46,643 nt of DNA, taken from NCBI GenBank assembly GCA_910574345.1, contig CAJSZV010000033.1, positions 1 through 46,643 on the forward strand, in the 5' to 3' direction. Every line of letters starts with the position of its first letter. Position 1 is the first letter of the stretch. The notes beneath the pieces were generated by a model that had not been told where the DNA came from, did no database searches, and worked only from the letters and a program-made list of their open reading frames with translations. This DNA comes from Clostridiaceae bacterium (GTDB taxonomy: Bacteria > Bacillota > Clostridia > Lachnospirales > Lachnospiraceae). Shown here piece after piece: positions 32,370-41,984 of the stretch. Made by a program: the position numbers and the translations under genes.

Positions 32370-32964
32370 ACGATTCACCCATTACATCACAGACAGTATC
32401 ATAGGAAAATCCCCTGCGCACCAGCCCGGCTGCCAGCTTTGCCTGCTCCTTTCGCAAAGTAACGCCTTTTTCATATCCCTTCTTTCTCAAGTACCGACGA
32501 ATCTGCTCTTCCTCTGATACCTGTTCCTCTTTTAGAAGACGGCTGATGGTCTCCTTTTCAAGTCCTTTCCCCCGAAGTTCAAATTCCAGCTGTTTTTTGC
32601 TTTTCTTCTCCCCATAAGTCCTGATATAGCGGCGTCCATAGTCCTCATCATCAATAAATCTGTACTCCTTCAAAAAAGATAGGGCATATTCAATCGCTTC
32701 TTCCGGATAATATCCTTCTTTCAGCTTGCGGCGGATCTCCAGTTCCGTCCTGTCACGAGACTTGAGCAGATATAAAACACGCTCTTTCACACGCTTAAAA
32801 AGAACTTCCTGCAATATTCTCTCGTAGGTCTCCTTCGTCAGTTCTTTCCCCGCTTCTATTCCATAGATTCTTATCTCCCCTTTGTATAAAACAAAGACAA
32901 AGCCCTCGTCAGTGAGGACTTTGCTTCTTCGCTTATCGAAAGGGATTACGGCTTCTATCTCCAT
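32341..32964 (-). CDS. recX: Regulatory protein RecX
   Basis: The 207-residue RecA modulator of the RecX family is rich in Arg/Lys/Glu helices with three-helix repeats (R-D-R-T-E-L-E-I-R-R-K-L, F-L-K-E-Y-R-F-I-D-D-E-D-Y, and K-K-S-K-K-Q-L-E-F-E-L-R-G-K-G). It inhibits or tunes RecA filaments. It lies 37 bases downstream of recA in the same direction, so it is co-induced by DNA damage. The start M-E-I-E-A-V at 32964 was preferred; a TTG four codons upstream is possible. Confidence 0.92.
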   Translation of the reverse strand: MEIEAVIPFDKRRSKVLTDEGFVFVLYKGEIRIYGIEAGKELTKETYERILQEVLFKRVKERVLYLLKSRDRTELEIRRKLKEGYYPEEAIEYALSFLKEYRFIDDEDYGRRYIRTYGEKKSKKQLEFELRGKGLEKETISRLLKEEQVSEEEQIRRYLRKKGYEKGVTLRKEQAKLAAGLVRRGFSYDTVCDVMGESCNSSDRSAR

Positions 32965-33001
32965 ACCTTTCCCCAACTTTCTTCATAGCTTTTCTTCTGT
33001 C

Positions 33002-34105
33002 TCAAAGGGATTCTGTACTGTCAGCCGGAAGTTCCGTCTTTGTCTTCTTGGCTGTCTTCTCGCCTTTCACCGGCTTATCCCCGGCCTGTTCCTCTTCTTC
33101 TGCGGCAGACCCGCCGAGACCATAGATGGCCCGCACCTTGTTCTCCACCTCCTGGCACACTGCCGGATTATCTCTGAGATAAATCTTGGCATTCTCCCGT
33201 CCCTGGCCGATCTTGGCTCCCTGATAGGCATACCATGCGCCGCTTTTCTCTACAATGTTCTCTTTCACTGCCAGATCCAGGATATCTCCCTCTTTGGAAA
33301 TACCCTGACCGAACATAATATCAAACTCTGCCTCCTTAAAGGGCGGCGCGATCTTGTTCTTCACCACCTTCACTTTGGCCCTGCTTCCCACAATATCCCC
33401 GCCCTGCTTCAGACTCTCGGACTTTCTCACTTCCATGCGGACGGACGCGTAGAACTTTAATGCCCGGCCTCCTGTGGTGGTCTCCGGATTCCCGAACATG
33501 ACGCCGATCTTCTCGCGAACCTGGTTAATGAAGATGACGCTGCAGTTGGACTTGCTGATAACGCCTGTAAGCTTTCTCAAAGCCTGAGACATAAGTCTGG
33601 CCTGAAGGCCCATATGGGAGTCGCCCATCTCGCCCTCAATCTCCGCTTTGGGAACCAGGGCCGCCACGGAGTCTACAATCACGATATCCACGGCGCCGGA
33701 CCGCACCATAGTCTCCGTGATCTCCAATGCCTGCTCTCCATTATCCGGCTGGGAGATATAAAGGTTATCAATGTCAACCCCGATCTTCTTGGCGTAAACC
33801 GGATCCAGGGCATGCTCTGCATCAATGAATCCTGCAATGCCGCCTCGCTTCTGGACCTCGGCTACCATATGAAGGGCCACTGTAGTCTTGCCGCTGGACT
33901 CAGGGCCATAGACCTCAATCACGCGTCCCTTGGGAATCCCGCCAAGACCCAGGGCAATATCCAGGCTCAGAGAGCCTGTGGGCACTGTCTCAATATTCAT
34001 ATTGGCGCCGGAGTCTCCAAGCTTCATAACAGACCCTTTGCCGTAAGCCTTCTCAATCTGTGTTATGGCGCCCTCCAGCGCCTTTATCTTCTCATCTCTA
34101 TTCAT
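33002..34105 (-). CDS. recA: Recombinase A
   Basis: The 367-residue strand-exchange and SOS co-protease protein has Walker A G-P-E-S-S-G-K-T (67-74), Walker [10 protein letters not shown], the DNA loops around [11 protein letters not shown] and I-N-Q-V-R-E-K-I-G, and an acidic/lysine-rich C-terminus. AAGGGGAAG precedes the ATG. A LexA box (34130-34143) just downstream of the promoter shows SOS control. recX follows in the operon. Confidence 0.98.
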   Translation of the reverse strand: MNRDEKIKALEGAITQIEKAYGKGSVMKLGDSGANMNIETVPTGSLSLDIALGLGGIPKGRVIEVYGPESSGKTTVALHMVAEVQKRGGIAGFIDAEHALDPVYAKKIGVDIDNLYISQPDNGEQALEITETMVRSGAVDIVIVDSVAALVPKAEIEGEMGDSHMGLQARLMSQALRKLTGVISKSNCSVIFINQVREKIGVMFGNPETTTGGRALKFYASVRMEVRKSESLKQGGDIVGSRAKVKVVKNKIAPPFKEAEFDIMFGQGISKEGDILDLAVKENIVEKSGAWYAYQGAKIGQGRENAKIYLRDNPAVCQEVENKVRAIYGLGGSAAEEEEQAGDKPVKGEKTAKKTKTELPADSTESL

Positions 34106-34129
34106 AGATATCTTCCCCTTTTACAATGC

Positions 34130-34143
34130 CGAACAAATGTTCT
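34130..34143. promoter_or_regulatory. LexA (SOS) box of recA
   Basis: CGAACAAATGTTCT matches the Gram-positive LexA consensus CGAAC-N4-GTTC. It lies between the recA -10 box and the ATG, so bound LexA would block transcription. Confidence 0.88.
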
Positions 34144-34150
34144 TTTTTAT

Positions 34151-34179
34151 ATACTAATACAGTTTTGCCCGAATGTCAA
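34151..34179 (-). promoter_or_regulatory. recA promoter
   Basis: On the minus strand, TTGACA (34174-34179) is followed after 17 bases by TAGTAT (34151-34156). The LexA box follows the -10 by seven bases. Confidence 0.75.
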
Positions 34180-34390
34180 CCCTCTTATGGGGCAAATTCA
34201 GAGAAATCCTTATATTTCTTTCCTGTCATCCGTTCATAGGCGCCACCTCGTCTTTCTTTTTTTACACTTGAATCTGCGATGAACCATCACCCAGAAACCA
34301 AGAACTTCAAGGATATGCAAAACAGAATGTCCTGCATGAAATCACGATATCAGTATAACCCTATTTGAATAAGGCGTCAAGAACATATAC

Positions 34391-34449
34391 AAAAACAGAT
34401 GGAGCATCTATGGCTTTCGTCATGCCAATGATGCGCTCCATCTGTTTTT
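34391..34449. terminator. Bidirectional terminator after the alpha-glucosidase gene
   Basis: The stem AAAAACAGATGGAGC (34391-34405) pairs with GCTCCATCTGTTTTT (34435-34449), with a partly paired interior. It lies six bases past the alpha-glucosidase stop and ends in a T-run on the minus strand. The rest of the 34180-34390 gap shows nothing else clear. Confidence 0.85.
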
Positions 34450-34454
34450 CCGCC

Positions 34455-36113
34455 CTACATCAATATCACAAAAGCCTCATAAGGCTGCAGCTTTCCGTCT
34501 TTTCCTGGTTCCGGGTAGTTGCTGATCAAACATTCTCCCCCGGCAAAATCCTCCGGCATCTCAAACCTTGTCTCTTTGTCCGCAAAGCTGCATACAACCA
34601 GAAGCTTCTTATTACCCAATGCTCTCTCATAGACAAACAATTCTTCGCTGTCAGCCAAAAGGAGCTTATACTCTCCATGGACAATCACAGGATAGCGTTT
34701 GCGCAGGGAGATCAGCTTCTGATAATAGTAAAACACTGAATCCGGATCTTTCAGGGCTGCCTGCGCGTTAATCTCTCTGTAGTTGGGATTCACCGGCATC
34801 CAGGGCGTCCCTTTGGTAAACCCGGCTTGTTCGCTGTCATCCCACTGCATAGGCGTCCGGGCATTGTCACGGCTCACCTTTGTGATACAGGGCCAGAATT
34901 CCTCATGGGACACGATTCCTGACCGGCACCACTCCTCATAGGCATGAATGCTCTCGATATCGTGAAAATCCTCCGGCCCATGAAAAGGGTAGTTGGTCAT
35001 TCCCAGCTCTTCTCCCTGATAGATATAAGGGGTTCCCTGCATCATATGGAGACAAGTGGCCAGCATCTTGGCGGACAGCACTCTCCACTTAGGATCATCA
35101 TTGCCAAACCGGGAAACAGCCCTGGGCTGGTCGTGATTATCCCAAAACAGGCTGTTCCAGGCCTTTCCCGCAAGTTCCCTCTGCCATCTGGAAAGAATCT
35201 CTTTCAATTTCGTCAGAGGCATCCTGACGCTGTTCCATTTCCCGTACTTTCCGTGGACATCCACATGCTCAAACTGGAACACCATATTGAGCTCATGGGT
35301 GTCATTTCCCGCATAAAGGCAGGCCTGTGACGGCGTAACCCCAGCCGTCTCGCCCACAGTCATCAGATCGTATTTAGACAGCACTTCCCGGTTCATCTCC
35401 TGAAGATATTCATGGACCTTAGGGCCATGAACACAGTAAGGGGAATAATCCCCGTAAAGCCCTTTGAGCTTCCCGTCAGGCATGTCCTTTGTCTTGGAGA
35501 TCATGCTGATCACATCCATGCGGAACCCGTCAATGCCCTTCCTGCACCACCAGTTCATCATGTCAAAGACTTCTCTCCGCACTGCAGGGTTATCCCAGTT
35601 CAAATCCGGCTGTTTCTCAGAGAAAAGATGGAGATAATACTGGCCCCGCTCTTCATCGAACTTCCATGCGCTGCCGCCAAAGCAGGCTCCCCAGTTATTG
35701 GGCGCCGAACCGTCCTCTTTCCCATCCCGCCAGATATAATAATCCCCATAGGAATTCCCCTTTCCCTTTCTGCTCTCCACAAACCACCTGTGTTCATCCG
35801 ATGTATGGTTCACCACCAGATCCATGACGATCTTCAGTCCTTTTTCATGAGCCCTGTCAAGCAGTTCATCAAAATCCTCCATGGTTCCAAACTCTTCCAT
35901 AATAGCCCGATAATCACTGATATCATAGCCATTGTCATCATTGGGCGACTGATAGACCGGCGACATCCAGATCACATCAATCCCCAGCTTTTTCAGATAA
36001 TCCAGACGGCTGATAATCCCCTGCAAATCGCCGATTCCGTCCCCGTTGCTGTCCATAAAGCTTCTTGGATAAATCTGATATACAACTGCTTCCTTCCACC
36101 ATGACGTTTTCAT
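34455..36113 (-). CDS. Alpha-glucosidase / oligo-1,6-glucosidase (GH13)
   Basis: The 552-residue GH13 enzyme has the opening W-W-K-E-A-V-V-Y-Q-I-Y-P-R-S-F. Its conserved regions are D-L-V-V-N-H-T-S-D-E-H, G-F-R-M-D-V-I (nucleophile D200), V-G-E-T-A-G (acid/base E255) and F-W-D-N-H-D-Q-P-R. It cleaves short alpha-glucosides in the cytosol, such as isomaltose or other malto-oligosaccharides; fine specificity is not readable. The start M-K-T-S-W-W at 36113 fits the family. The frame is open 29 codons further, but that segment does not resemble the family. It is divergent from an AraC regulator. Confidence 0.93.
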   Translation of the reverse strand: MKTSWWKEAVVYQIYPRSFMDSNGDGIGDLQGIISRLDYLKKLGIDVIWMSPVYQSPNDDNGYDISDYRAIMEEFGTMEDFDELLDRAHEKGLKIVMDLVVNHTSDEHRWFVESRKGKGNSYGDYYIWRDGKEDGSAPNNWGACFGGSAWKFDEERGQYYLHLFSEKQPDLNWDNPAVRREVFDMMNWWCRKGIDGFRMDVISMISKTKDMPDGKLKGLYGDYSPYCVHGPKVHEYLQEMNREVLSKYDLMTVGETAGVTPSQACLYAGNDTHELNMVFQFEHVDVHGKYGKWNSVRMPLTKLKEILSRWQRELAGKAWNSLFWDNHDQPRAVSRFGNDDPKWRVLSAKMLATCLHMMQGTPYIYQGEELGMTNYPFHGPEDFHDIESIHAYEEWCRSGIVSHEEFWPCITKVSRDNARTPMQWDDSEQAGFTKGTPWMPVNPNYREINAQAALKDPDSVFYYYQKLISLRKRYPVIVHGEYKLLLADSEELFVYERALGNKKLLVVCSFADKETRFEMPEDFAGGECLISNYPEPGKDGKLQPYEAFVILM

Positions 36114-36380
36114 TTCCTCTGACTTCCTTTCTATAAACTTATCCTTGGCACGCATCAAAATCTCTGTCAAAGCCTGATACAGTTCCCGCTCAATCTCCAT
36201 TCCTCCGGTTCTTCCTGAAATGTCATAACTGTCTTCACACAGACTCCGTCCTCATGACCGCAGTCTTCACTGCCTTCCTCATAAAGGGTTAATGTCCTGA
36301 TTTTCCTTGTTCTACCGTGGACAGACTTACCTGAACAGTACGGCATGTCTGTCTATATATACCATGATATACGCTTTTCC

Positions 36381-36409
36381 TTGCAAAATCTTGCAGTATT
36401 TTCTATAAT
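36381..36409 (+). promoter_or_regulatory. Sigma-A promoter of the AraC regulator
   Basis: TTGCAA (36381-36386) and a perfect TATAAT (36404-36409) are 17 bases apart. AAGGAGG precedes the ATG at 36470. In the same 356-base divergent gap, GGACAGAC (36319) and GTCTGTCT (36347) form an inverted pair that could be an operator. Confidence 0.8.
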
Positions 36410-36469
36410 TAATAACACAATCTTGACTTTTAATGATATTTACCCATAATCACCCGCAAGGAGGTCCCT

Positions 36470-37369
36470 ATGTATCCCGATTTGGCTTTAAAAGAAGCTG
36501 TATCCCACGGCACCAGAAAAAAACCTCTCATGGCTCTTCACTTCACCACCGGACCGGATACCTCATATCCTGACCATTTTTTCGTGGAGCGCCATTGGCA
36601 CTCCGACATAGAGCTTATCCTGGTCAGGAAAGGCTCCTACCTCTGCGAGCTGAATCTGGAAACGTTCCGCCTGGAAGAGGGGGACATAGTCTTCATAAAC
36701 AGCGAAGAACTGCACCAGCTTACCGGTCTGGGCCATGCCACTGTTCACGATGTAATCCTCTTTGGCCCTGACATTCTGGATTTTTCCTACCCTGACGAAT
36801 GGCAGGAGCAGTGGACACGGCCTTTCCTGAATCATGATCTGGCATTTCCCCATATCCTCCGCCCTGGCCACCCCCAATACTCCCCCTTCCACCGCCTCTT
36901 CGGCCAAATCCTCCAAAAAGCTCTGAACGGAGAAAGCGGCTGGTACATCCACTGCAAGCTGCTCCTTTTGCAGTTTTTTGTCCTGGCAGCGGAAAGCGGA
37001 ATGCTTCTGCCTGCCAGGCAGCAGCGCTCCGGGGCCGGACAGCACCGGATCAGTCATTATAAGACCATTATCTCCTACATGGAAGAGCATTACCAGGAAC
37101 CTATTGCCCTGAAACACTTAGCAGATGCTATCCCCTGCAATCCCCAGTATCTATGCCGTTTTTTTAAGGAACTGGCCGGCGTCTCCCCCATCCAGTATCT
37201 GATCAGCTACCGCATTGAGCGTGCCTGCGGCCTTTTAGCCAACACGTCTCTCCCTATACTGCAGATTGCTATGGACTGCGGCTTTGACAATGTAAGCTAC
37301 TTTATCCGCAAATTCAAAAAATCCAGAGGATGTACCCCAAAAGAATTTCGTGATAAGGCGAAAACTTGA
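36470..37369 (+). CDS. AraC-family transcriptional regulator with cupin sensor
   Basis: The 299-residue protein has an N-terminal cupin-like ligand domain (about 25-140, with H-W-H-S-D-I-E-L-I and E-E-G-D-I-V-F-I-N) and a C-terminal double helix-turn-helix (about 195-295: L-K-H-L-A-D-A-I-P-C-N-P-Q-Y-L-C-R and I-A-M-D-C-G-F-D-N-V-S-Y-F). It is divergent from the alpha-glucosidase gene and is probably its regulator, sensing a sugar. The promoter and ribosome site are strong. Confidence 0.92.
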   Translation: MYPDLALKEAVSHGTRKKPLMALHFTTGPDTSYPDHFFVERHWHSDIELILVRKGSYLCELNLETFRLEEGDIVFINSEELHQLTGLGHATVHDVILFGPDILDFSYPDEWQEQWTRPFLNHDLAFPHILRPGHPQYSPFHRLFGQILQKALNGESGWYIHCKLLLLQFFVLAAESGMLLPARQQRSGAGQHRISHYKTIISYMEEHYQEPIALKHLADAIPCNPQYLCRFFKELAGVSPIQYLISYRIERACGLLANTSLPILQIAMDCGFDNVSYFIRKFKKSRGCTPKEFRDKAKT

Positions 37370-37585
37370 GCTTGTTAACAAGTAAGTCTATATCTCATCC
37401 GCCAAAAGCCTTTCCACATCCAGAAGTCCCCACCCCCTTTCATGTCAAGTAAATGCTGCCGGATTTCTCGCTTATTTTTAGTTTCACAAGCTGAAAAACC
37501 GGCATTTTTGCAGGGGGTAATATCAAGTTAGTGTCAAGTCAGGCGAAAATTGATGGTAAGTTAATGTCATGCTGTTTTTATCTTC

Positions 37586-37610
37586 AAAGGGGCCGAATCC
37601 GGCCCCTTTT
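37586..37610. terminator. Terminator between the AraC and Rpn genes
   Basis: AAAGGGGCCG (37586-37595) pairs with CGGCCCCTTT (37599-37608), followed by TT on the plus strand and preceded by a T-rich stretch for the minus strand. It serves the convergent AraC and Rpn genes. The gap 37370-37585 contains two near-copies of GTCAAGT(T/C)AG and no open frame. Confidence 0.8.
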
Positions 37611-37648
37611 TCTTCCCTTTACAGTGCTCAGCACCTCGCAATAACTTC

Positions 37649-38587
37649 TCATCCAATAAGTATCCTGATTTCCTTCCGGTCACTTTCCGAAACCTCCAAT
37701 ATATCCATAGATTGTTCTGCCGACCACCCGGCTTTTTCCATAAGATTTCTAATGCTCTTCAATAAAGTGGAAATTCTCTCTTCTTCTTTCATTTTCTGTA
37801 TTGCCAAACACACGTCAATCGCCTCCTCATTTTCCTTCATAGCCAGCTTTGCACCTACACATGCATTTAATACATCAACCTCCGCCCTTCCAAGATGACG
37901 GAACCCTTCATCCATTTCCAAAACCTCTCCCAGTCTGTCTGCATTCTGCGAATACTTAATAAATGATAAAACCTCTCTCAAAGATGACTGAAACTTCTCA
38001 AAATCTCCTTCCCTTATAGCCGCCGGGGTTATCAGGTTAATTCTATAATCCGGCACCAGGGCAAGAATCCTTGCGTCCTGCTCCCCAAACATTTCATGGA
38101 CAGACATGGGGCCATCCCACTCTTTTGAATCAAAATAGACCACCACTGTAACCACCGGCAGGAGCCGGTCCTGTTTCATGAATCCGGACAAATATTCATC
38201 CCCGTCAGTTTCTTTGTAATCACCGGAACGCTTATGAGAGGCTGCGGCATTGGATACCTGTTTCGCATACTGGAGCGCATCATACACCATATTCTTCACC
38301 GGCATTGCATTATGGATATTCGACTGGGCCTCTACTGCCAAGAGCAGATACGCTGTGCGTCTGTCCTTCATGGCAATCACTGACTTTATCACATCTCTGG
38401 TTCTCTGCACCGGCTGTCTGGCTCCCTCTTTCCCTCCATATGGCACATCCACTTCACGAGTATCCAACTCTTCCAAACTGCCTGGGTCTATAACCTGTTC
38501 CCCGCTGTATATAAAATAATTGAATAGATCCGCAAAAATTTTATTTTGTCTCATATATTTTGTTGTCACTGTATCTTTCAGCCCCAA
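37649..38587 (-). CDS. Rpn-family PD-(D/E)XK nuclease / transposase-like protein
   Basis: The 312-residue protein resembles the recombination-promoting nuclease (Rpn / transposase_31) family. It opens with F-A-D-L-F-N-Y-F-I-Y-S-G, then R-T-R-D-V-I-K-S (D65) and L-L-A-V-E-A-Q (E86, Q88), forming the PD-(D/E)XK site, followed by M-P-V-K-N-M-V-Y-D-A-L-Q-Y. It uses a TTG start with GGAGGG six bases upstream. Relatives act in recombination-dependent DNA mobility, and some have been linked to phage defence. It borders the recombinase array. Confidence 0.85.
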   Translation of the reverse strand: MGLKDTVTTKYMRQNKIFADLFNYFIYSGEQVIDPGSLEELDTREVDVPYGGKEGARQPVQRTRDVIKSVIAMKDRRTAYLLLAVEAQSNIHNAMPVKNMVYDALQYAKQVSNAAASHKRSGDYKETDGDEYLSGFMKQDRLLPVVTVVVYFDSKEWDGPMSVHEMFGEQDARILALVPDYRINLITPAAIREGDFEKFQSSLREVLSFIKYSQNADRLGEVLEMDEGFRHLGRAEVDVLNACVGAKLAMKENEEAIDVCLAIQKMKEEERISTLLKSIRNLMEKAGWSAEQSMDILEVSESDRKEIRILIG

Positions 38588-38699
38588 GGGATTCCCTCCT
38601 TATCATACGCCGGGCCGCTGACATCTATGTCCTTACTATAAATTATCATATCATGCGGACTGGCTTTTTACAAGTTTTCTATTTTCTCTTTCTAAACGT

Positions 38700-40280
38700 T
38701 CATACTGCTTCCCCTAACTCCAAAAAATTCCACTTGATTTCCACCCTTCTGTTCCCATAAACCACCACCTTCTCAATAAAAACATCGGCCACCTCCTGAG
38801 TCAATTCCTCCAGATGGGCAAACCGGACAATCTGTTTCATCTCCTGTTTATCTCTCTGTGATTCCTCTTCCATTCTGTTATACTTAGCCTCTGCCGCTTC
38901 TATCTGACACACCACTTCTCCCAGCTTTTCTTCTAAATAACCGGCCTTATCACGATACTCCTGTACCCCTGTCTTACCTGCCACATAGCTTATGTACAAA
39001 GAATCTTTTTCCTCCTGTATCCTCTGATACTCTTTTCGGCACTGGCTTACCCTGTTACCAAACTCTTCCAAAGCCCCCTCCTGGAACCATTCCAGGCTTT
39101 TGCGCTCCTTTATTACTTCTCCCCTCATAACCAATTCCCGGTTAAGAAGTGTCAGCACAATCTCCTCCAGAACAATCTCCTGCAAACAGGTACAGCACTC
39201 TGGTATCTGCAGTACCGCATGCCTCCCACACCCAAACTGGCCTGATTTTCTGCCCTTGGTTCCGCTTTTATACCCCAGAGCATATCCACAACCACCACAA
39301 TAGATTTTTCCCGCCAACGGGTGTCTCAACCCCCTCCTTCTCTTAACAAGAACCGGCTGCTTTGAAGCCGGAGAGGACACCTGCGCAAATACCTCTGGCG
39401 TCACCAATGGCTCATGGTGGTCTCTGATCACTTTCCACTGATCCTTTGAAACTTTTATCCCCTCTTTACTTCCTACTGACTTTCGTATGCTTTTTCCGTA
39501 TGCCATCTCCCCAAGATAAAATCGATTATTGAGAATCTTTCTGATGGTTGTGGGACTCCAGGTAAGGCATCTCTTTAATTCTCTGGTTTCTGGCTTGCGT
39601 AGCTGTGTCGCTGTTGGTATCCCTTCCTCAAAAAGCTTCCTAGCAATCTCCGCACAGTTCATGCCATTGATTGCCATGGAAAAAATAGACCGGACAATCT
39701 CCGCTTCCCTTTCATTGACAACGATGCCGTTCTTTACTTCCCTGCTCTTTTCATATCCCAGAGGAACCTGTCCAAAAACATACTGACCGCCTGCACACCT
39801 GCTTTCAATCGAGGCTTTCATTTTAACCGATATATCCTTACTGTACAAATCATATAGCAGCGTCTGGAAAGCCGTATCTATGGCAATAGTATTTCCGCCA
39901 TGCTCCCTGCTGTCATAACCATCATTGACAGAAATAAAATCCACTCCCATGAAAGGAAATATCTGATTTAAATAGTTCCCCATCTCTATATAATCTCTGG
40001 AAAAGCGGGACATATCTTTCACCACAATACACCCAATCCGGTTCTTTCTCACCTCTCTCAACATCGCCTGCATTCCCGGACGTTCCATACTGGTTCCGGA
40101 AAATCCGTCATCACAATACTCCAAAACCTCTCTTACTGACAGTTCCTGATCCTTTCCCACATATTCCATTAACAACTCCCTCTGGCTGGTAATGCTGATA
40201 CTCTCTGTTTTCTCGGCTTCCAAATCCATATCCTCCGCAGATATCCGAAGATAAACAGCAATTTTACGATTCTCTCTCAA
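38700..40280 (-). CDS. Large serine recombinase 1
   Basis: The 526-residue site-specific recombinase has a resolvase-type catalytic domain (Y-L-R-I-S, nucleophile S14; V-V-K-D-M-S-R-F-S-R-D-Y), the recombinase domain (about 170-290), a zinc ribbon (I-Y-C-G-G-C-G-Y with later C-G-R-H and C-C), and a coiled coil (about 390-480). It uses a TTG start that overlaps the stop of recombinase 2 (TTGA), so the two are translationally coupled. It probably acts as integrase/excisionase together with the two upstream recombinases. Confidence 0.93.
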   Translation of the reverse strand: MRENRKIAVYLRISAEDMDLEAEKTESISITSQRELLMEYVGKDQELSVREVLEYCDDGFSGTSMERPGMQAMLREVRKNRIGCIVVKDMSRFSRDYIEMGNYLNQIFPFMGVDFISVNDGYDSREHGGNTIAIDTAFQTLLYDLYSKDISVKMKASIESRCAGGQYVFGQVPLGYEKSREVKNGIVVNEREAEIVRSIFSMAINGMNCAEIARKLFEEGIPTATQLRKPETRELKRCLTWSPTTIRKILNNRFYLGEMAYGKSIRKSVGSKEGIKVSKDQWKVIRDHHEPLVTPEVFAQVSSPASKQPVLVKRRRGLRHPLAGKIYCGGCGYALGYKSGTKGRKSGQFGCGRHAVLQIPECCTCLQEIVLEEIVLTLLNRELVMRGEVIKERKSLEWFQEGALEEFGNRVSQCRKEYQRIQEEKDSLYISYVAGKTGVQEYRDKAGYLEEKLGEVVCQIEAAEAKYNRMEEESQRDKQEMKQIVRFAHLEELTQEVADVFIEKVVVYGNRRVEIKWNFLELGEAV

Positions 40281-41983
40281 GCTTTTGCCACCTCTTTCAT
40301 CAGGTCACCACTATAAGCAAATACAACCTCCACACGCTTTCCAGGGTAGACATAAATTTTCTCAATCAGCACCTCAATCAATTCCTTTGTCAGCTTTTTA
40401 TGGTCTTTCAGTTTTACAAGGGCACGAATTTGTTTTAAATAGGTTTCCTCGTTCCGTTTCAGGCTGTCTATCATATCACTATACTGTTCCCCCTGCTTTT
40501 CCAACTCTCTCTGCCGGTCATCCTTCCACAATTTGTACGCCACATATTCCTTCTGCTCCAGCTTTCCTCCATGAAACTCCATATACTTCCGGCTTTCTTC
40601 CTCCTTCAATGCATAGATGAAACTTTCCACCTGTCTTCGTTTCTGCTCCAGCTCTGTCTTCCTTCTCTGGACAAAAAGACGCCCCTTTTCCACATAGTCT
40701 TTCTGCCTCTTTAAATGGACTGAGATTTCTGTCCCCAGCAGCTTAAGCAGAATGTCCGACAGTTCCTCCTTCGTTATCCTATTAAATTCCGGACAGCCTG
40801 CTATTTTACTGCTTCTTCCATTCCCGCAAAAATAACCATCCCTTCTTTCCGTTCTGCCATCCGCAGATTTCTGTACATAGCTGTTTCTCGTCATTTTTCT
40901 GCCACATACGCCGCAATAAAGAACTTTATCGAATATATTCTCTTCAATAGGACAGCCCTTTGTTGGATGTTTGTAACTACATGACCGTTCCTTTATCCTC
41001 CGTCTGATTTCCACGGTTTTCTCATATAATTCACGGTCAATCAAAGCTTCATGGGCATTCTCTCTCCTGACCCATTCTTCTTCTGGTTTGCGGACACGGT
41101 TTTCTTCTTTTTTTGCGTTGATGGAAGTCTTTCCCTGTACCAGATGCCCAAGGTAAGTCTCTCTTTTTAAAATAAGTTCCACAACTAATCTGTCCCATCC
41201 TCTGTAAAGTTTCCCTTCCGGGCAATACACTTCCTTTTCTTTCCGATAGTTACCAGGCGTATTGATTCTCCTTACATTCAGATAATCCGCCACCGCCTGA
41301 TAGCTTTCCGTCTCCGCAAACTTCCTGTAAATCATACGGACAATCTCCGCCGTATTTTCATCCGGGCGCAGTCTCCGAATCCGCCCGTCTTGATATGTCT
41401 CATACCCATATGGAGCCGGACCGCCAACATAAGAGCCTTCTTTCCTTCGCTGCTGTAACGACAGCTTTGCCTTTTTAGAAAAATCCCTGGCGTACATATC
41501 GTTTACAAGATTCTTTATTTCGGATGCCATCTGCCCCGTATTGCTTTTACCGATCCCTGTATCATATCCATCTGCAACTGCAATAAAACGCACTCCCATA
41601 AAAGGGAATATCTTTTCTATGTAATTGCCGGCTTCCAGATAATTTCTTCCGAATCGGGATAAATCTTTCACGATAACACAGTTTATATCCCCCAAACGGA
41701 TGTCCTGCATAAGCTGTTTAAAAGCGTCACGCTCAAAATTCGTCCCTGTTTTTCCCAAATCCATATAGCGTTCCACTATTTCCATCTTGTCCTGCTGACT
41801 CTGGTTCCATTGTTCCACATATCTTTCCGCAATCTCTATCTGCACTTCTATGGATTCATTTTTCTTCCTGTCCTGGTCAGATGACAATCTGGCATAAATT
41901 CCCACTTTGTAACGTTTTCTTCCTTCCATTCCCTCTGATAAGGCGTTGCCACGACCATGGGAACGTTTTGATATTCTTCCCAT
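40277..41983 (-). CDS. Large serine recombinase 2
   Basis: The 568-residue recombinase has the catalytic domain with Y-A-R-L-S (S34), V-I-V-K-D-L-S-R-F-G-R-N-Y, a recombinase domain (about 200-310), a zinc ribbon (L-Y-C-G-V-C-G-R-K-M) and a coiled coil (about 410-520). ATG follows AAGGGGAGC. It begins right after the stop of recombinase 3 and overlaps recombinase 1. These three consecutive recombinases differ in sequence, so they are not recent duplicates. Confidence 0.93.
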   Translation of the reverse strand: MGRISKRSHGRGNALSEGMEGRKRYKVGIYARLSSDQDRKKNESIEVQIEIAERYVEQWNQSQQDKMEIVERYMDLGKTGTNFERDAFKQLMQDIRLGDINCVIVKDLSRFGRNYLEAGNYIEKIFPFMGVRFIAVADGYDTGIGKSNTGQMASEIKNLVNDMYARDFSKKAKLSLQQRRKEGSYVGGPAPYGYETYQDGRIRRLRPDENTAEIVRMIYRKFAETESYQAVADYLNVRRINTPGNYRKEKEVYCPEGKLYRGWDRLVVELILKRETYLGHLVQGKTSINAKKEENRVRKPEEEWVRRENAHEALIDRELYEKTVEIRRRIKERSCSYKHPTKGCPIEENIFDKVLYCGVCGRKMTRNSYVQKSADGRTERRDGYFCGNGRSSKIAGCPEFNRITKEELSDILLKLLGTEISVHLKRQKDYVEKGRLFVQRRKTELEQKRRQVESFIYALKEEESRKYMEFHGGKLEQKEYVAYKLWKDDRQRELEKQGEQYSDMIDSLKRNEETYLKQIRALVKLKDHKKLTKELIEVLIEKIYVYPGKRVEVVFAYSGDLMKEVAKA

Positions 41984-41984
41984 G

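Noticed and set aside
34455-36200. Longer alpha-glucosidase start at 36200
   Set aside because: The 29 extra residues do not resemble GH13 proteins, and GGAGG is only one base from that ATG.
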